Origin: Hyaloscypha bicolor E
Lineage: Eukaryota > Ascomycota > Leotiomycetes > Helotiales > Hyaloscyphaceae
Direction of reading: 5' to 3'
NCBI RefSeq assembly: GCF_002865645.1
Contig: NW_020194644.1
Coordinates: 1-64,000 of the forward strand
DNA length: 64,000 bases
Below, in pieces: positions 14,661 to 25,039 of this stretch (position 1 is its first letter; each line of letters opens with the position of its first letter). The translations under genes and the position numbers were made by a program. Under the pieces are notes generated by a model. That model was not told where the DNA came from. It made no database searches and saw only the letters and a program-made list of their open reading frames with translations.

Positions 14661-15949
14661 TTATAGTAATTCTTCTTTAAGAGCCGGCTTATTTAGTATA
14701 TAAATAATACCCTAATATCTTAATAACCCAGATATATTAAGTTCCTAAGTCTTAATAGCTTTAGTAAAAGTTTTCTTTAAGAACTATTTATATTACTAGT
14801 ATTATACTAATAGATCGAGCCTTTAGTATTATAATAGTAATTTAAGTAATGTTTTTCTGCTTTTCTTATATACTATTTTAGATCTAGCTACTTATATAAC
14901 TAGAATTCGTAATATATACTATTTATAACTAGCTATACTAGTAATAGGCTTAAGTAATAATATCTCTAGTATTACTTTATTACTAAAATAGACTTCCTCT
15001 TTAAAATTCCTTAGTATCTCGCTAATTAAGAAGTACCTATTTTTTTTTTTCCTGAGCCTTATATTACGGTATTATAGGAATAATATAATGTCCTATTACT
15101 ATTATTTATAGGGTTCTCTATTCTATATTCTATAGCTTATTATAAAGTATAAATAATAAAGTATTTTTATTTATACCCGCTATAAAGTCTGGCTTCCTTA
15201 ATAGCTTATTAGCGGAATTATTATACCCTAGCTAATATTTTAAGATAAAGTCAAAAATAATTAGCTTCTTTACTTATCTTATCTATTAATTATTTAGTTT
15301 TCTCTTAGTTATAAAGTATTTCAAGTTATTATAATCTATCTTAATAATAATAATATATTAGGTATATACTAGGTAATATTACTAAGTATAAAATACTAGA
15401 ATAATAGCTAAGAGTTTAAAGTTATATGTTTTATACTTATTCTTAATTATAATTATTTTTTTTAAATAGAAAGTAATAGGATATTACCTGGCTTTTATCT
15501 TTTTATTAAAGAGCTAGGAAATTATACCTATAATTACAAATCCTAAAGTATTTATTTCTATATAAATCTTTAAAACTAAATTAAAATAATAAAAAATTAG
15601 TACTATTATAAATATAATTTATAATTTCCTAAAAGCCTTATTTATTTTATTTATCTAGCTAAACTAATATAATAGTTTTCTACTAGTTTTTAGTAAATTA
15701 ATTAACTTTTTTATTACTCTAAAGTATTTATAAATAAATCTCTAGTAAAAGTTAGTAAAACCCAGAAATACTTAAATTTCTCGAATATTATTTTTTAGGG
15801 CTAGTTATTTCCTAATAGCTATAACCCGGCTAGCCTCTATTTCTATATTATCTAGGCTAATTATAAATTTCAGGAACTTTATTTTCTTTATATTAAACTC
15901 GTATTTTACTAAGTTTATAAAGAGCTAGTATTATTATAATTACTCGAGT

Positions 15950-16350
15950 ATATATTAGATTACTATTATATACTATTCTAGGTTCTTTAAATAAATTAAA
16001 ATATTATCTAGATAAATTACATAAATAATATTTATAAGGCTTACTAGTATATAATTAATATATGCCTAGAATATTACTAAAGTATTAGATAGTTTAAAGA
16101 ATATAATATAATATTTAAAATATTTATAATATATTTAAAATACTATTTTTTACTTATTACTTTCCTATATTTATAATTAATAGTAAGTATTCTTTAAGTC
16201 TAGCTTTATATATATTTTTGCTTTACTAAGCCTATTTATTATCTTACTAATAAGTAATAATAATATTTAGTTCTTAATAATAATTCTATTTAGATCCCGG
16301 TAATTAATATATAAATATAGGCCGCCTTTTTTCTTTAGAATAAATATAAT
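15950..16350 (-). pseudogene. gypsy reverse transcriptase relic of element B
   Basis: At about 16,001-16,030 the minus strand reads YVIYLDNILIYLKN, the YLDD box of gypsy reverse transcriptases with the second Asp codon changed GAT to AAT. That change would abolish polymerase activity. It lies upstream of the integrase in element orientation. Confidence 0.75.
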
Positions 16351-18382
16351 TAGGGTACTAACTAAGCTAGTAAAATAATAGATTTATTTCTTTTTTAAGC
16401 TAGTATTAAGATATTCCCGAAGAACTTTAAGCTTTTTTTCTAATAAAGTATATATAAGACTATATAGTAATTAGGATTCTAGTTCTAGATCTATATAATA
16501 TTCTATTATATAATAGTCGGGTAATATACCTATAGCCTTTATAGAAAATACTTAGAGAAGATCCTAATATTTTCTAGGAAATATAGCTATCCCGTTTATA
16601 GTAATAATAGTAATTCTTTAGCTATTTATTATAGGATAGGTAATTAATAGAAAAACATATATTTTATACTTTATTACTTTAATAAACTTCCTAGTATTTA
16701 GAACTTTAATTTTTTATAATTAAATCTAGTATCTTTATATTACTTCCCTAAAGGAAATTAGGGAATTAATTTAGTAAAGCTATAGGAATTCAAGTATTAT
16801 ATTAATATAGTTTAGATTAAAATTATATAATATAAAATATATATTAGTTTCTCTTTTATTTCCTAGTATATCCTTAGTAATAATCCCAAGAATATAATCT
16901 TTATATAAATAAATTCTTTTTTCCTCTAGTAAGAATAAGAAAGTTATCCTTAATATTAATAGAATACTTATATCTAAGGCTAATCTCTTCTCTATATAAT
17001 TAGCCTCTATACTCGAGTTAACTAATACTTTAATTCTTTACTTATTTTTCCTTATCTTAATAGTAACTTTAATTACTATTCTCGTTTTAGGGGCCTTATT
17101 CTCTATAATATAAACGAGCATAATTATTATAAGGTATACTTATTTCCCGGCTTCTTTAGTTCTAGATACTTATATATTTTATAACTAGACTTATTATAAT
17201 TATAGTAAGTCGGTTTTCCCTAATTTAGGCAAGTAATAATATAATAATTCTTTTTCTAGTAAGTAAAGCAAGTTATATCTAGTCTTATAGATTTTAATAT
17301 GGGTACTATATTAGATCCCGTTATTATACTTTTATTACCCTAGTTATATAAATCTCATAATAGAAATATACTTCTTTTTTATTTCCCTTTATTATTATTT
17401 TTTTTCTTTCTCTAATTTCCTTTCTTTTATTAATCCATTAGCTTATTATTATATTTCTATTAAGTAAACTAGTTTAAGTTATTCTCGATTCTTATAGCTA
17501 TAGAAATAAGCTTTTTCCTTTCTCATAAAGCATTTCCTTAGTAATTAATCTTATCCCGAATTTCTTACCTTAAGCTATTAAATAAGTTATTCCGCTCTTA
17601 TAGTAAACCCGTATATTCCAAGTTATCTAATAGGCTATCTAAGTAGGATATAAAGCTTTAGATACTCTAACCTGGCCGCTATTTTATATCCTTAAACTTA
17701 GCAAAAGTATTATTACTATAATTCTCCGGATCTAAGATAAAATCCTTTATAAACTTAATAAAGATCTCCTAATCTATAATATTAATACCTACTAATTATT
17801 TCCTATATTTCTAGATATTTCTAGCTATATTCTTAAAACAAGAAATATAATACATAATCTTTACTATATTTATAATCCAGGTAATCCCGCTGTCTTTATA
17901 CTATTTTAGCTCTGCCTAATAAAAGAAGTCCTGGGCTTCCTTAATATTCTTTTCCTTATAAGTTAGTAATTCTCGGGTTTTTAAAGCCTTATAAACTAAA
18001 TATGCCACCGGTAATATAATAGGTTCTATAATAGGTACCCGAATCTTCTCAAGATAGCGAATCTGAGCTTTTAGATTCTCTAGATTCTTCTTTTATTATA
18101 TCTCTGCTTCTAACTTAGTAATATAATAACAAGCCGCCGCTAGCTTCTCCGTTATTATTATCCTACTAGCTAGTTCTAGGGATATCTGAGTTCTACTTCC
18201 TTCTCCTAATTAGGCAATAGCTAGAGTAACTAACTAGGCGCTCCCCTAAATACCCGACTAGATTACCCTAGTAATAGCAGAGGCGCTTCTTCTAATTAAT
18301 ACTCTAGCTATTAGTAGTTTTATTTATTAATAGCTTGACTATTTTATAATAAACTACTTCCCGAAAATTAGATTAATTAGAA

Positions 18383-18685
18383 TATAAGACACGTAATAGT
18401 AGGGTAATATACAAGTAGTTAAGGTAAGTAAGCTACGGAATAATACTTGCAAGTATAACTAATTCCAAGAATTAATTTTAATAAGAGACTAATTAATGCC
18501 CTTTCTAAAGCTAGGAGTATCTCCCTATATATTCCCTAGTACTTAGCCAGGTATACGAAGCCCTTTACTTAATTAGGAAATCTTATATAATTCATATAAT
18601 TCCGATTACAAGCTATACCCAAAATAGGAAACTAGATTTACGATATCTAATACCTATTTATGCGCTATTACGTGTACCTATTATA
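18383..18685 (-). repeat. LTR of element B (5' LTR in element orientation)
   Basis: 303-bp partner of 11,692-11,994. It is followed by the duplicated TTTAT at 18,686-18,690. Confidence 0.9.
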
Positions 18686-18690
18686 TTTAT
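18686..18690. repeat. Target-site duplication TTTAT, right of element B
   Basis: Matches 11,687-11,691; together they show that B inserted into copia copy A2. Confidence 0.85.
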
Positions 18691-19709
18691 ATTCTAGTTA
18701 ATAAATATATTACTATATTAAAAATAGAATTAAAAATACTATAATTCGGGTTAATTAAATTAATTAAAGGCTAAAAAGTTAAAGTTTTTAAAGTTATTCT
18801 TAAATAAGTTATATAAATTATTATTAGTAGTTTTATTTATAAAGTACTAATATAGCTTAGTATTTAGATATTTCTAAAAATTCTTTTTTATTATAATTAC
18901 TAAATTAATTCTATTCTTTTATTTTTTAATCTTTTTCTTTTATTTATTATTATTTATATTAATTCTTTAGAATATATATATATAGTTTTAATAAGGAAAT
19001 AGTTTAAAAATAAGGTAGTTTATAATAGGTTTATAGAAAAATATTAGTAGTTTATAAATATCTTAGTTATAAAAATTTCGTTTATAATAAATAATTTAGG
19101 AAATAAAATATCGAGTTTTCTAAAAGTATTCTAAAGCTTAAAAGGGCTTAACTTAATAGTAAAATCGAAATAAGAACAGGTTTATAGGGATTTAGAATTA
19201 TATAGTTTTAGAAAAGAGGCTATAATAGTATATAAATAGAAAGTTAGTTATTAAGAAAATAGTTTTAATACTAAATAAAATTAGTTTTAAAAAATAATAG
19301 AACTAAATAGTTTAGTTAAATAATTAAAGAACTAACTACTTTCTAATTAATAAGAGCTAATTTCTTCTTTTTAGGCTATTAAATACTTTACTAGAATTAA
19401 TATTAGTTCTTCTTTTTAATTAGAAGTAAATATTATTATCTTAGGCTATTAAATACTTTACTAATAATAAAACCTTTCTCTAATTTATATATATAAACTA
19501 ATTAATATTAGTTTACTAGTAATATATAATACTATTATATAATTATAAAATACTAATTATATAGGTTAGTAAAGTAGTTATATTCTATAAATAGAGATTA
19601 TAGTATCGAGGTTCTAATATGCGATCCCTAAATACGCTATACCTAATTAGTGCTAGTGTCTGGCATGTCCCGTTGCCTACATGTCCCGTTGCCTTTATGT
19701 AGGAAACCC

Positions 19710-19735
19710 GGTCATGTGACGTAAATCACATGACC
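19710..19735. repeat. Perfect 10-bp inverted repeat GGTCATGTGA / TCACATGACC
   Basis: The arms are 19,710-19,719 and 19,726-19,735 with a 6-bp CGTAAA spacer, set in an outer CCCGG...CCGGG context. CATGTG/CACATG is E-box-like. It could be a protein-binding site or a transposon-end remnant. Confidence 0.6.
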
Positions 19736-19957
19736 TCCGGGAAACCGGTCATACTAATACTAACTCTTAAATCCGGCTAACTAGCGCCTTAGATATTTAG
19801 TATAGGGAAGGCGTTATTACTTTCATACTCGGGAAAGCCGTGAGTAATCGAACCATTTTTATTGCGCTAGTGGGCTTTCGGAGGTCATATATCTGCCTTG
19901 ACTAGAGACGATCGACATTTATCACGTGACATCCCCCTTTCTCGCTCTCCTTTTGCG

Positions 19958-20092
19958 ATTTATAGGTGCTTGAGGACGTAAGGTTATAGGGCTTCATATA
20001 CTATAGCCTATAGGCAGTCACTGGAGCCTATACTGGAGCCTACGATATAAGCTGTAATGTAGTAGCCTACAGGGCTTACAGCACCTATAAAT
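19958..20092. repeat. 13-bp inverted repeat pair, 109 bp apart
   Basis: ATTTATAGGTGCT (19,958-19,970) is the exact complement of AGCACCTATAAAT (20,080-20,092). The right arm contains the TATA-like box. The pair might bound a small miniature element, but no target duplication was seen. Confidence 0.45.
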
Positions 20093-20248
20093 ACAGGCTA
20101 CCTATCACTGTAGAACAGAAGTCAATTCAGCACCGTTGAAACTGATTATACGCTATTTATTCACGTGACCTCTAACCTGATATCCCAACACCACTCTTCT
20201 CCGAACAGGAGGCCCAACGTCAATGAAGCAAGTGGTCCCTCCTCCAGT

Positions 20249-20437
20249 TCAAGAACGACCGGGCCCTGTACGAAGTCGCTTTTTAAATTTTGTCGAACAG
20301 CGCACCCGGATAGTCCCTTCACTCCGGCTAGGGAGGGCAGCAAAGATATATTCCCACGAACGGCCTTCGTTCCACATCTGGAGCAGCTTTATACCCTCTT
20401 CTTCTGTCCATGGAACCTTGCTCTTCTTTGGCTTCAA
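20249..20437 (-). CDS. Myb/SANT-like DNA-binding ORF (short, 5' end undecided)
   Basis: The minus-strand frame encodes about 60 residues resembling one Myb/SANT repeat: KVPWTEEEGIKLL, then a spaced W (GRSWEYI), then LPSRSEGTIRVR, the usual helix-turn-helix layout with conserved aromatics. Proteins of this type bind DNA. The listed 5' limit is a TTG, not an ATG. The frame stays open about 66 bp further upstream without an ATG, so a first exon is missing or the gene is a fragment. It lies on the same strand as the DUF6594 gene, about 130 bp downstream of its stop. Translation is plausible but unproven. Confidence 0.45.
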   Translation of the reverse strand: MKPKKSKVPWTEEEGIKLLQMWNEGRSWEYIFAALPSRSEGTIRVRCSTKFKKRLRTGPGRS

Positions 20438-20476
20438 CGGTGCTTGTGGATAGCGTCCTCCAACCTTTCTGTGAAG

Positions 20477-20564
20477 GCCAATTGGAGCATGCCTTCATTG
20501 ATGATAGTGTATACGATCTAACGGAAAATAACTACTGCCATAATGAGGGCACGCTCCAATTGGC
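20477..20564. repeat. 23-bp inverted repeat around the end of the DUF6594 gene
   Basis: Arms 20,477-20,499 and 20,542-20,564 are complementary at 21 of 23 positions, with a 42-bp spacer; the core is GCCAATTGGAGC. The right arm ends 3 bp before the stop codon of the gene transcribed towards it. It could form an RNA hairpin in that gene's 3' UTR or be the ends of a tiny MITE. Confidence 0.6.
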
Positions 20565-20566
20565 AT

Positions 20567-21916
20567 TCAAACGATGTTGACTAATCCTCCTTTGTTCATC
20601 CTTTCCCGCTTTTCTATCATAGCTTTCACATGCTGTTTCCTGTATGCCCACCAGTACAGAACCCACCACGCTAGAAACGTCAGGGCCGTGAAAGGCAGCG
20701 TGACGATTACCCAAAGCTTGAGTGCCGCAGATGAGTAGTCTTCTTCATAGTCATTGGTATCTGGGATTTTTGAATATTGAAGTATATCTGTACTCATTGT
20801 CACAACCAAGAGCGTAAGCACCATGATCATGACAGCAAAGCTCACGATTCGATTCACGCGTGGTTTGATGTCAAGAAAGGTAGATACATCTGTGGTTTTG
20901 GCAGAAGTTTCCTTTTGAGAGTCAATCAACGACTTCCCATAACCGTGAAGGATCGTACCTTTGAGCAGAACACATATTTGACCGCAGTACGGGGAAATAA
21001 TTTCAGGATTTTCTCCACAGCTGCATCAAGCCAAGCTCTCCCTCTGCGAGGTCGGAGGGTAATTAAGTCTCCTTTATGATAAATAAAGTCATCATCCCCT
21101 TGCATCAACGGCTTTTTGTCATGGACAAAATTAGCCACGCTATTGTAATCGCGCTCCGGGGGACGATTGGAAGCTGCAAGTTGTTGGGCCTTAAGGAGAA
21201 GTTCATCATATATCAAAATGGTGTTCTCTATACGAGAAAGTAGGGCTTGTCTCGTTTCCCCTACCACCCTGTCTTGGCGTTCAACATCTTCCATCCTACA
21301 TTGCAATGCTTTCGTGTTGTGTACCTTGTCTCGTTGGTCCATTTGGTCTAACTCTTCTTCCATTATGCGAAGCTCGTCCTGTTTCTGAAGAAGAAGCCGA
21401 GCATGGAGAAAGCCAAATCTTCGATAGATCATGAAGTTCTCATCGCTGTCTAAGAATGTCGCCAAGTACGGATAGCCATCTCCGCAACGCTCCACTAGTC
21501 TCTGTCAGTACCAGTCTGGTTATGGGACGGGACCAACTCACGCTTCCGGGCAATGGATCGGAAAGGCCGGAATGATGGCTTGGTGAAATACCTTGGGGTA
21601 ATCGCCCTCAAGAATCGGTTTGTGTGGCTTGTTGGTTCTTGGACTTGCACTGTTATTCACATCAATTGTGAGGGTCTAATCGACCCAGTCCTTGGAGCTT
21701 ACCGCTTTCTTCATCAGAATCTTCGTCGACTACAATCCGTTCCCCAGTTGGGGAATTTGGGAAACTCCAGATATCATTTTGGCTTTCCCATGTCGACTCT
21801 GAGCTTGATGAATATGGTCGCTCGCCCGATATCCCATTGGCTTTCTCAAGATCGATATCAGCAGCTTGGGCCCCCAGGGTCCCACTCAAGTTACATGTAC
21901 GCCGAATCTCAATCAT
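20567..21916 (-). CDS. DUF6594-family membrane protein (4 exons, 400 aa)
   Basis: Exons by my reading: 21,916-21,703, 21,649-21,542, 21,494-20,959 and 20,911-20,567; introns are 53, 47 and 47 bp. The pieces sum to 1,203 nt, an exact 401 codons. Donors are GTAAGC, GTGAGT and GTACGA; the last two introns carry TGAC branch points. Residues about 1-107 are polar and Ser/Glu-rich. From about 114 comes the family signature GYPYLATFLDSDENFMIYRR, then LHARLLLQKQDEL and a likely coiled coil, then GDLITLRPRR. Two membrane spans follow at about 305-325 and 350-374, then a basic tail. DUF6594 proteins are fungal and of unknown function. The start is the first in-frame ATG of exon 1; an extra 5' exon is possible. 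A paralogue lies at 28,387-29,707. Confidence 0.8.
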
Positions 21917-23028
21917 CGGAATAAATCGATGCCTGCGAAAAACGAGAAGCACCCGGATCTCTCTTATAACGGCTTTCAATGAGATACAAAACCCTCTAGG
22001 CAAAATGCAGCAATGGAAGTATTCCCAGAAATTGACCAGTATGCAGTCGATCGGGCGACATTTCTACTAAGTGAAGCCAAAGGCCGATTCAGGCACCTGC
22101 AAAGATGATTGGCTCACTAAGCACGGTAAAAGCATCGAGATTTTGCAAGTCATTGAGGGGTGATTGGCGAGCTGCTTGCACTCCCAGCACTGCCCCGGCA
22201 CTGCCCCTGCACTGCCCCTGCACTGCCCCTGCCCCTCTTCTCAGGAAGTAAAGTTGATCATTCCGCGGGCTCACCAATATTTGATGTGGCTTCTTCCGGG
22301 TTAACTTGATTGGGCGGAAGTAAATCCGTGCTCCGAGAGCTGGCATTTTGAAGGTCGGCAGCATCCCAAACGCCTTCAGCCTATTGGATGATGACTCACC
22401 AGTCAAGACTCCAAGACGCCTTGTTTGCCTGGTGAAGAGGGTACCATATAAACCTGAAGTGGTCCATAGTCAACCTCGCAAGGCGTTTATAATTCATTTC
22501 ATCTAACAATCCAGAATTCATTTTCATGTAAATACTAAGGCGAATTTTGAGGAACAATTATGAACTTATTTGAACTTACTGTAAAGTCATAAGAAGAGAA
22601 TACAGTTAAAAATTAGCTAGCACCGGACAGGAACTTAAGGGACGGGGGCCAGGGGCCGGCAGGGTCTATATTCACTGTAGTTTGTAGTGAGTACTCGCTA
22701 TTCGAGAGCACTTCAAGCTCTGAATTGCCACTTTATATTTTCATGAAACCTTCTTTCCACCAATTTTTAACTTACATGATTAATATTTCATGGATTTCCA
22801 AGCTTTAGCAAATAGGAATGACCAAGGCAGCTGAAACAACTTATTCGTGAAAAACAATGACTGCGGGTTTCCCGATGTATCAGGAGGCTGCAGCAACTCG
22901 GCCTCACCGATTATCCGACTCCAGGGCGTTGATTACGATGATGCCTGCGCTAGGCACTTGTCCAAGGGAATTTTTTCCATTTTTCAACTCTCGAATCCTA
23001 ATCACCAGTTGCCACATTGAGCAACATA
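21917..23028. other. Intergenic region between two divergent genes
   Basis: This separates the minus-strand DUF6594 gene from the plus-strand membrane protein gene and should hold both promoters. I see no TATA box that stands out. It contains a short GC-rich tandem repeat (22,187-22,236) and an ORF of 105 codons at 22,089-22,406 that I do not trust because it runs through that repeat and lacks homology I recognise. Confidence 0.6.
22187..22236. repeat. Tandem repeat of a CACTGCCCCTG unit
   Basis: About four copies of an 11-bp unit, the first slightly divergent (CACTGCCCCGG), followed by a partial copy. It is a simple local minisatellite in the intergenic region. Confidence 0.75.
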
Positions 23029-24774
23029 ATGGCATCACTCGCTGCGAACTCCTCGTCCTCGACCGCTACGACGACGACGACAACACCGGCTGCCAATCCG
23101 CCGAGACCGAATTCGGCTTCGACAACATCCACCACATCAGCCACCAATTCCCTTGCGAAACCCTCTTCGAAGCAGTCTCAGAAGACGGCATGGCGGATCG
23201 TCAACAAGCTGCTGCCATCGTCAGGAGCGATACAAATATTCATCGGTCTTGTGGGCTTGATCCTCACGATATTGGGCATACAATGGGCAGTTCAGAGCTA
23301 CAACATGGCACGTTGGACGGAGCTCAAGGACTTCCGAGACGATTGTCGTAGCGTTCAAGCTTCTGGGGGTCCTTTCTCGACAGCTTGCGAGAATGCGCTG
23401 CGGAAGGCATTGGAGCCTCCGCCTTATGCACCATCTTCCTACTTCAGTCGAATGGGAAAGCGTGACTTCGATGTGACTTGGGCGAGGGGAAAGGTATACG
23501 AGGTGACGCTTAAGGTGGTGCGAGTTTCGAGGATGGTATGTCGATGGCTATTGCTTCGTGGGAATGTCACGTTGTTGGCTGGAGTCCACTCACTCGAAAG
23601 TACAAATGCCGTTACAGTGGTGCTCCAGGCCGTTCGCCAAGCCTGGAATAGGGCTACCATTGCTGCTGAGCATGTTGGTCTCTCCAGGGAGATTATACAA
23701 AGTGCTTGTCAGCTGCTTCTTTCTATATGGGATAGTGCTCGTATCCTACAGGTATTGATTGCTTCAGCTTCTCAGCGGGAAAGGCATCAGACGACCGAGT
23801 TTGCTCATTGTGCGAAAGCCCTATCCAAGGCTCTCTTACCATGGTCAAGAGGTCTCTCATTGTTTTTCAATAACAACAACATCCGCAAATTTGCCTCTTT
23901 CTGCTTTCATCCATGGACTTTCGACAGCGTTCTCTTGCTCCTATCAACCGTGCGGCGTTTCCGATCCCACAAGGACAACGACTATTACGCCCTTTTTATT
24001 CTTATTCTATTAGTACATCACTTAATCCTTTGGCCGTTCTGGTGCAACAATTGCCACGGTGCGTGGTGGAGAATCATCAGCTTATTATCTGACTCCACTT
24101 GTTGTGCTCTCATCTTCATACAACAAGACAAGAATAAACGGATGTCCTCTAATGACGATGTGTACTCTCACGCGAGAAATATCGCCATGGCCATGATCGG
24201 AATCGAACTCGGGTACGATCTTCTCTTGCTCGTAAACGGGTTTCGTCGTTCGTTTGCCACATTCGGTATACTCTTTGCAACTGCCGTATTCTTCGTCATC
24301 TGCTTCCTTATTAACCTTAAGCGTCGAGGAATCGGAAAGAACATCTATGATGTATTGGATGGTGTTAGTGTGATGCTGCTTGCTCATTTCGTTGAAACCT
24401 GCTTTATTACATATTGTTCTAGTATTTTGGGGATGGGCTGGTCGTTGACAAGTCCTTGGCTCTTGACGTATGGGATGGTGGTTAGCACAGTTTTGTTTTG
24501 GATTTCTTATACGGTTGATATCTGGGCAATGTTCACGTTTAGTGTTTTGAGAGTGTGTCCATTGAAACTGAGGACTAGGAAAGCCTACAGGTCTGTTACG
24601 AGCAACCGCAGAAGCAGAAAAACAGCCAGTGGAAGTGCTGTATGTGGTATACCCACGAAAGCTATAGAGCACTCGCTAATTCGTTGTCCAAGAATTCGAT
24701 TGAGGGAAAAAAAAAGGAGAACCAGGACCCCGGACATAGTGAATATGTTGCAAAAGGAAAGAAAAAGAAGGTAA
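23029..24774 (+). CDS. Seven-span integral membrane protein, unknown function (581 aa)
   Basis: A single uninterrupted 582-codon frame; ATG at 23,029 is the first in-frame ATG (the frame is open 12 bp further up from a TTG). Residues 1-60 are Ser/Thr/Pro-rich and disordered-looking. The first span is at about 68-88 (IFIGLVGLILTILGIQW), followed by NMARWTELKDFRDDC and PPPY motifs I associate with fungal hypothetical membrane proteins. A long soluble middle part precedes about six further spans from residue ~325 to ~525. The C-terminal 60 residues are strongly basic. No catalytic or transporter signature is visible. Introns are not needed, although GT...AG pairs exist (for example near 23,536). 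It is transcribed away from the DUF6594 gene. Function not recognised. Confidence 0.7.
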   Translation: MASLAANSSSSTATTTTTTPAANPPRPNSASTTSTTSATNSLAKPSSKQSQKTAWRIVNKLLPSSGAIQIFIGLVGLILTILGIQWAVQSYNMARWTELKDFRDDCRSVQASGGPFSTACENALRKALEPPPYAPSSYFSRMGKRDFDVTWARGKVYEVTLKVVRVSRMVCRWLLLRGNVTLLAGVHSLESTNAVTVVLQAVRQAWNRATIAAEHVGLSREIIQSACQLLLSIWDSARILQVLIASASQRERHQTTEFAHCAKALSKALLPWSRGLSLFFNNNNIRKFASFCFHPWTFDSVLLLLSTVRRFRSHKDNDYYALFILILLVHHLILWPFWCNNCHGAWWRIISLLSDSTCCALIFIQQDKNKRMSSNDDVYSHARNIAMAMIGIELGYDLLLLVNGFRRSFATFGILFATAVFFVICFLINLKRRGIGKNIYDVLDGVSVMLLAHFVETCFITYCSSILGMGWSLTSPWLLTYGMVVSTVLFWISYTVDIWAMFTFSVLRVCPLKLRTRKAYRSVTSNRRSRKTASGSAVCGIPTKAIEHSLIRCPRIRLREKKRRTRTPDIVNMLQKERKRR

Positions 24775-24874
24775 TATTTCAACAGTATTGTAGAAGAATA
24801 GGGTTGATGAAATTGATGTATAGTACCCACGAAAGTTCGACGATGGAGACAGGGTTTGCCTGAGGGTGGCGACC

Positions 24875-25039
24875 ATGGAGGCACCAGACTTGTCCGATAT
24901 CGTGTTTAATGTAAAGCAAGCCCGCTATAAGCAGGTGAAGGAGGGTTGGGTGTACGAAGTACAAGAGCAAGATAAAGAAGGATTTTGGCATGGTCGCACC
25001 AGATGGAAAAAGGAGAAAGCCTTGAAACACGCTAAGTGA
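24875..25039 (+). CDS. Small basic ORF, 54 aa, doubtful
   Basis: ATG at 24,875 opens a 54-codon frame with a Lys/Arg/Trp-rich C-terminal half (HGRTRWKKEKALKHAK). It starts 100 bp after the membrane protein's stop, so it may be part of that gene's 3' UTR, a missed last exon, or noise. No family is recognised. The opposite strand has an equally long hydrophobic frame, which lowers confidence. Confidence 0.2.
   Translation: MEAPDLSDIVFNVKQARYKQVKEGWVYEVQEQDKEGFWHGRTRWKKEKALKHAK

Larger units (their letters stand above)
11692..18685 (-). mobile_element. Complete Ty3/gypsy-type retrotransposon B (RIP-inactivated)
   Basis: Two 303-bp direct repeats (11,692-11,994 and 18,383-18,685) bound a 6,994-bp element, flanked on both sides by the 5-bp duplication TTTAT. 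On the minus strand the order is LTR, gag with a decayed zinc knuckle (about 17,200), protease region, reverse transcriptase (about 16.0 kb), integrase (about 14.1-14.7 kb), LTR. Integrase lying after RT is the Ty3/gypsy order. A pyrimidine tract on the plus strand just inside 11,994 would be the polypurine tract of a minus-strand element. LTR ends read TATAATA...TATGAGG-like on their respective strands, consistent with RIP-altered TG...CA ends. All frames carry stops. Confidence 0.9.
8340..19613 (-). mobile_element. Ty1/copia-type relic, copy A2, split by element B
   Basis: Bases 8,340-11,686 and 18,691-19,613 together form a second minus-strand copy of the copia family seen at 1-4,760. Its left end corresponds to about base 285 of A1. 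Its right end is an LTR truncated where balanced-composition DNA begins at about 19,614. The gap between the two parts is element B with a 5-bp duplication, so B landed in A2 after A2 was in place. A2 is among the most RIP-eroded copies here. Confidence 0.8.
19614..20165. other. Non-coding edge of gene island 1, rich in short repeats
   Basis: Composition switches abruptly from RIP-type DNA to balanced sequence at about 19,614. There is no convincing ORF. The segment holds a 15-bp motif repeated in tandem (19,664-19,678 and 19,680-19,694), a 10-bp palindrome pair, a duplicated ACTGGAGCCTA-type word (about 20,020-20,045), a CCTATAAATA TATA-like box (about 20,084) and two CACGTGAC words. The TATA-like box could belong to an old LTR or to a promoter; I cannot decide. 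Confidence 0.5.

Noticed and set aside
1..19613. Mitochondrial or NUMT origin for the extreme AT content
   Set aside because: The sequence aligns with LTR retroelement domains and shows CpA-specific depletion, not mitochondrial genes or tRNAs.
20165..20521. 118-aa plus-strand ORF opposite the Myb-like frame
   Set aside because: It runs antisense to the better supported Myb/SANT frame and has no recognisable domain; most likely a shadow.
22089..22406. 105-aa minus-strand ORF
   Set aside because: Its middle is translated from the CACTGCCCCTG minisatellite and its ends have no protein-like feature.
22857..23351. 164-aa plus-strand ORF
   Set aside because: Overlaps the start of the 581-aa membrane protein in another frame; no conserved motif.
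24085..24672. 195-aa minus-strand ORF
   Set aside because: Antisense to the membrane-span part of the 581-aa frame; a shadow of it.
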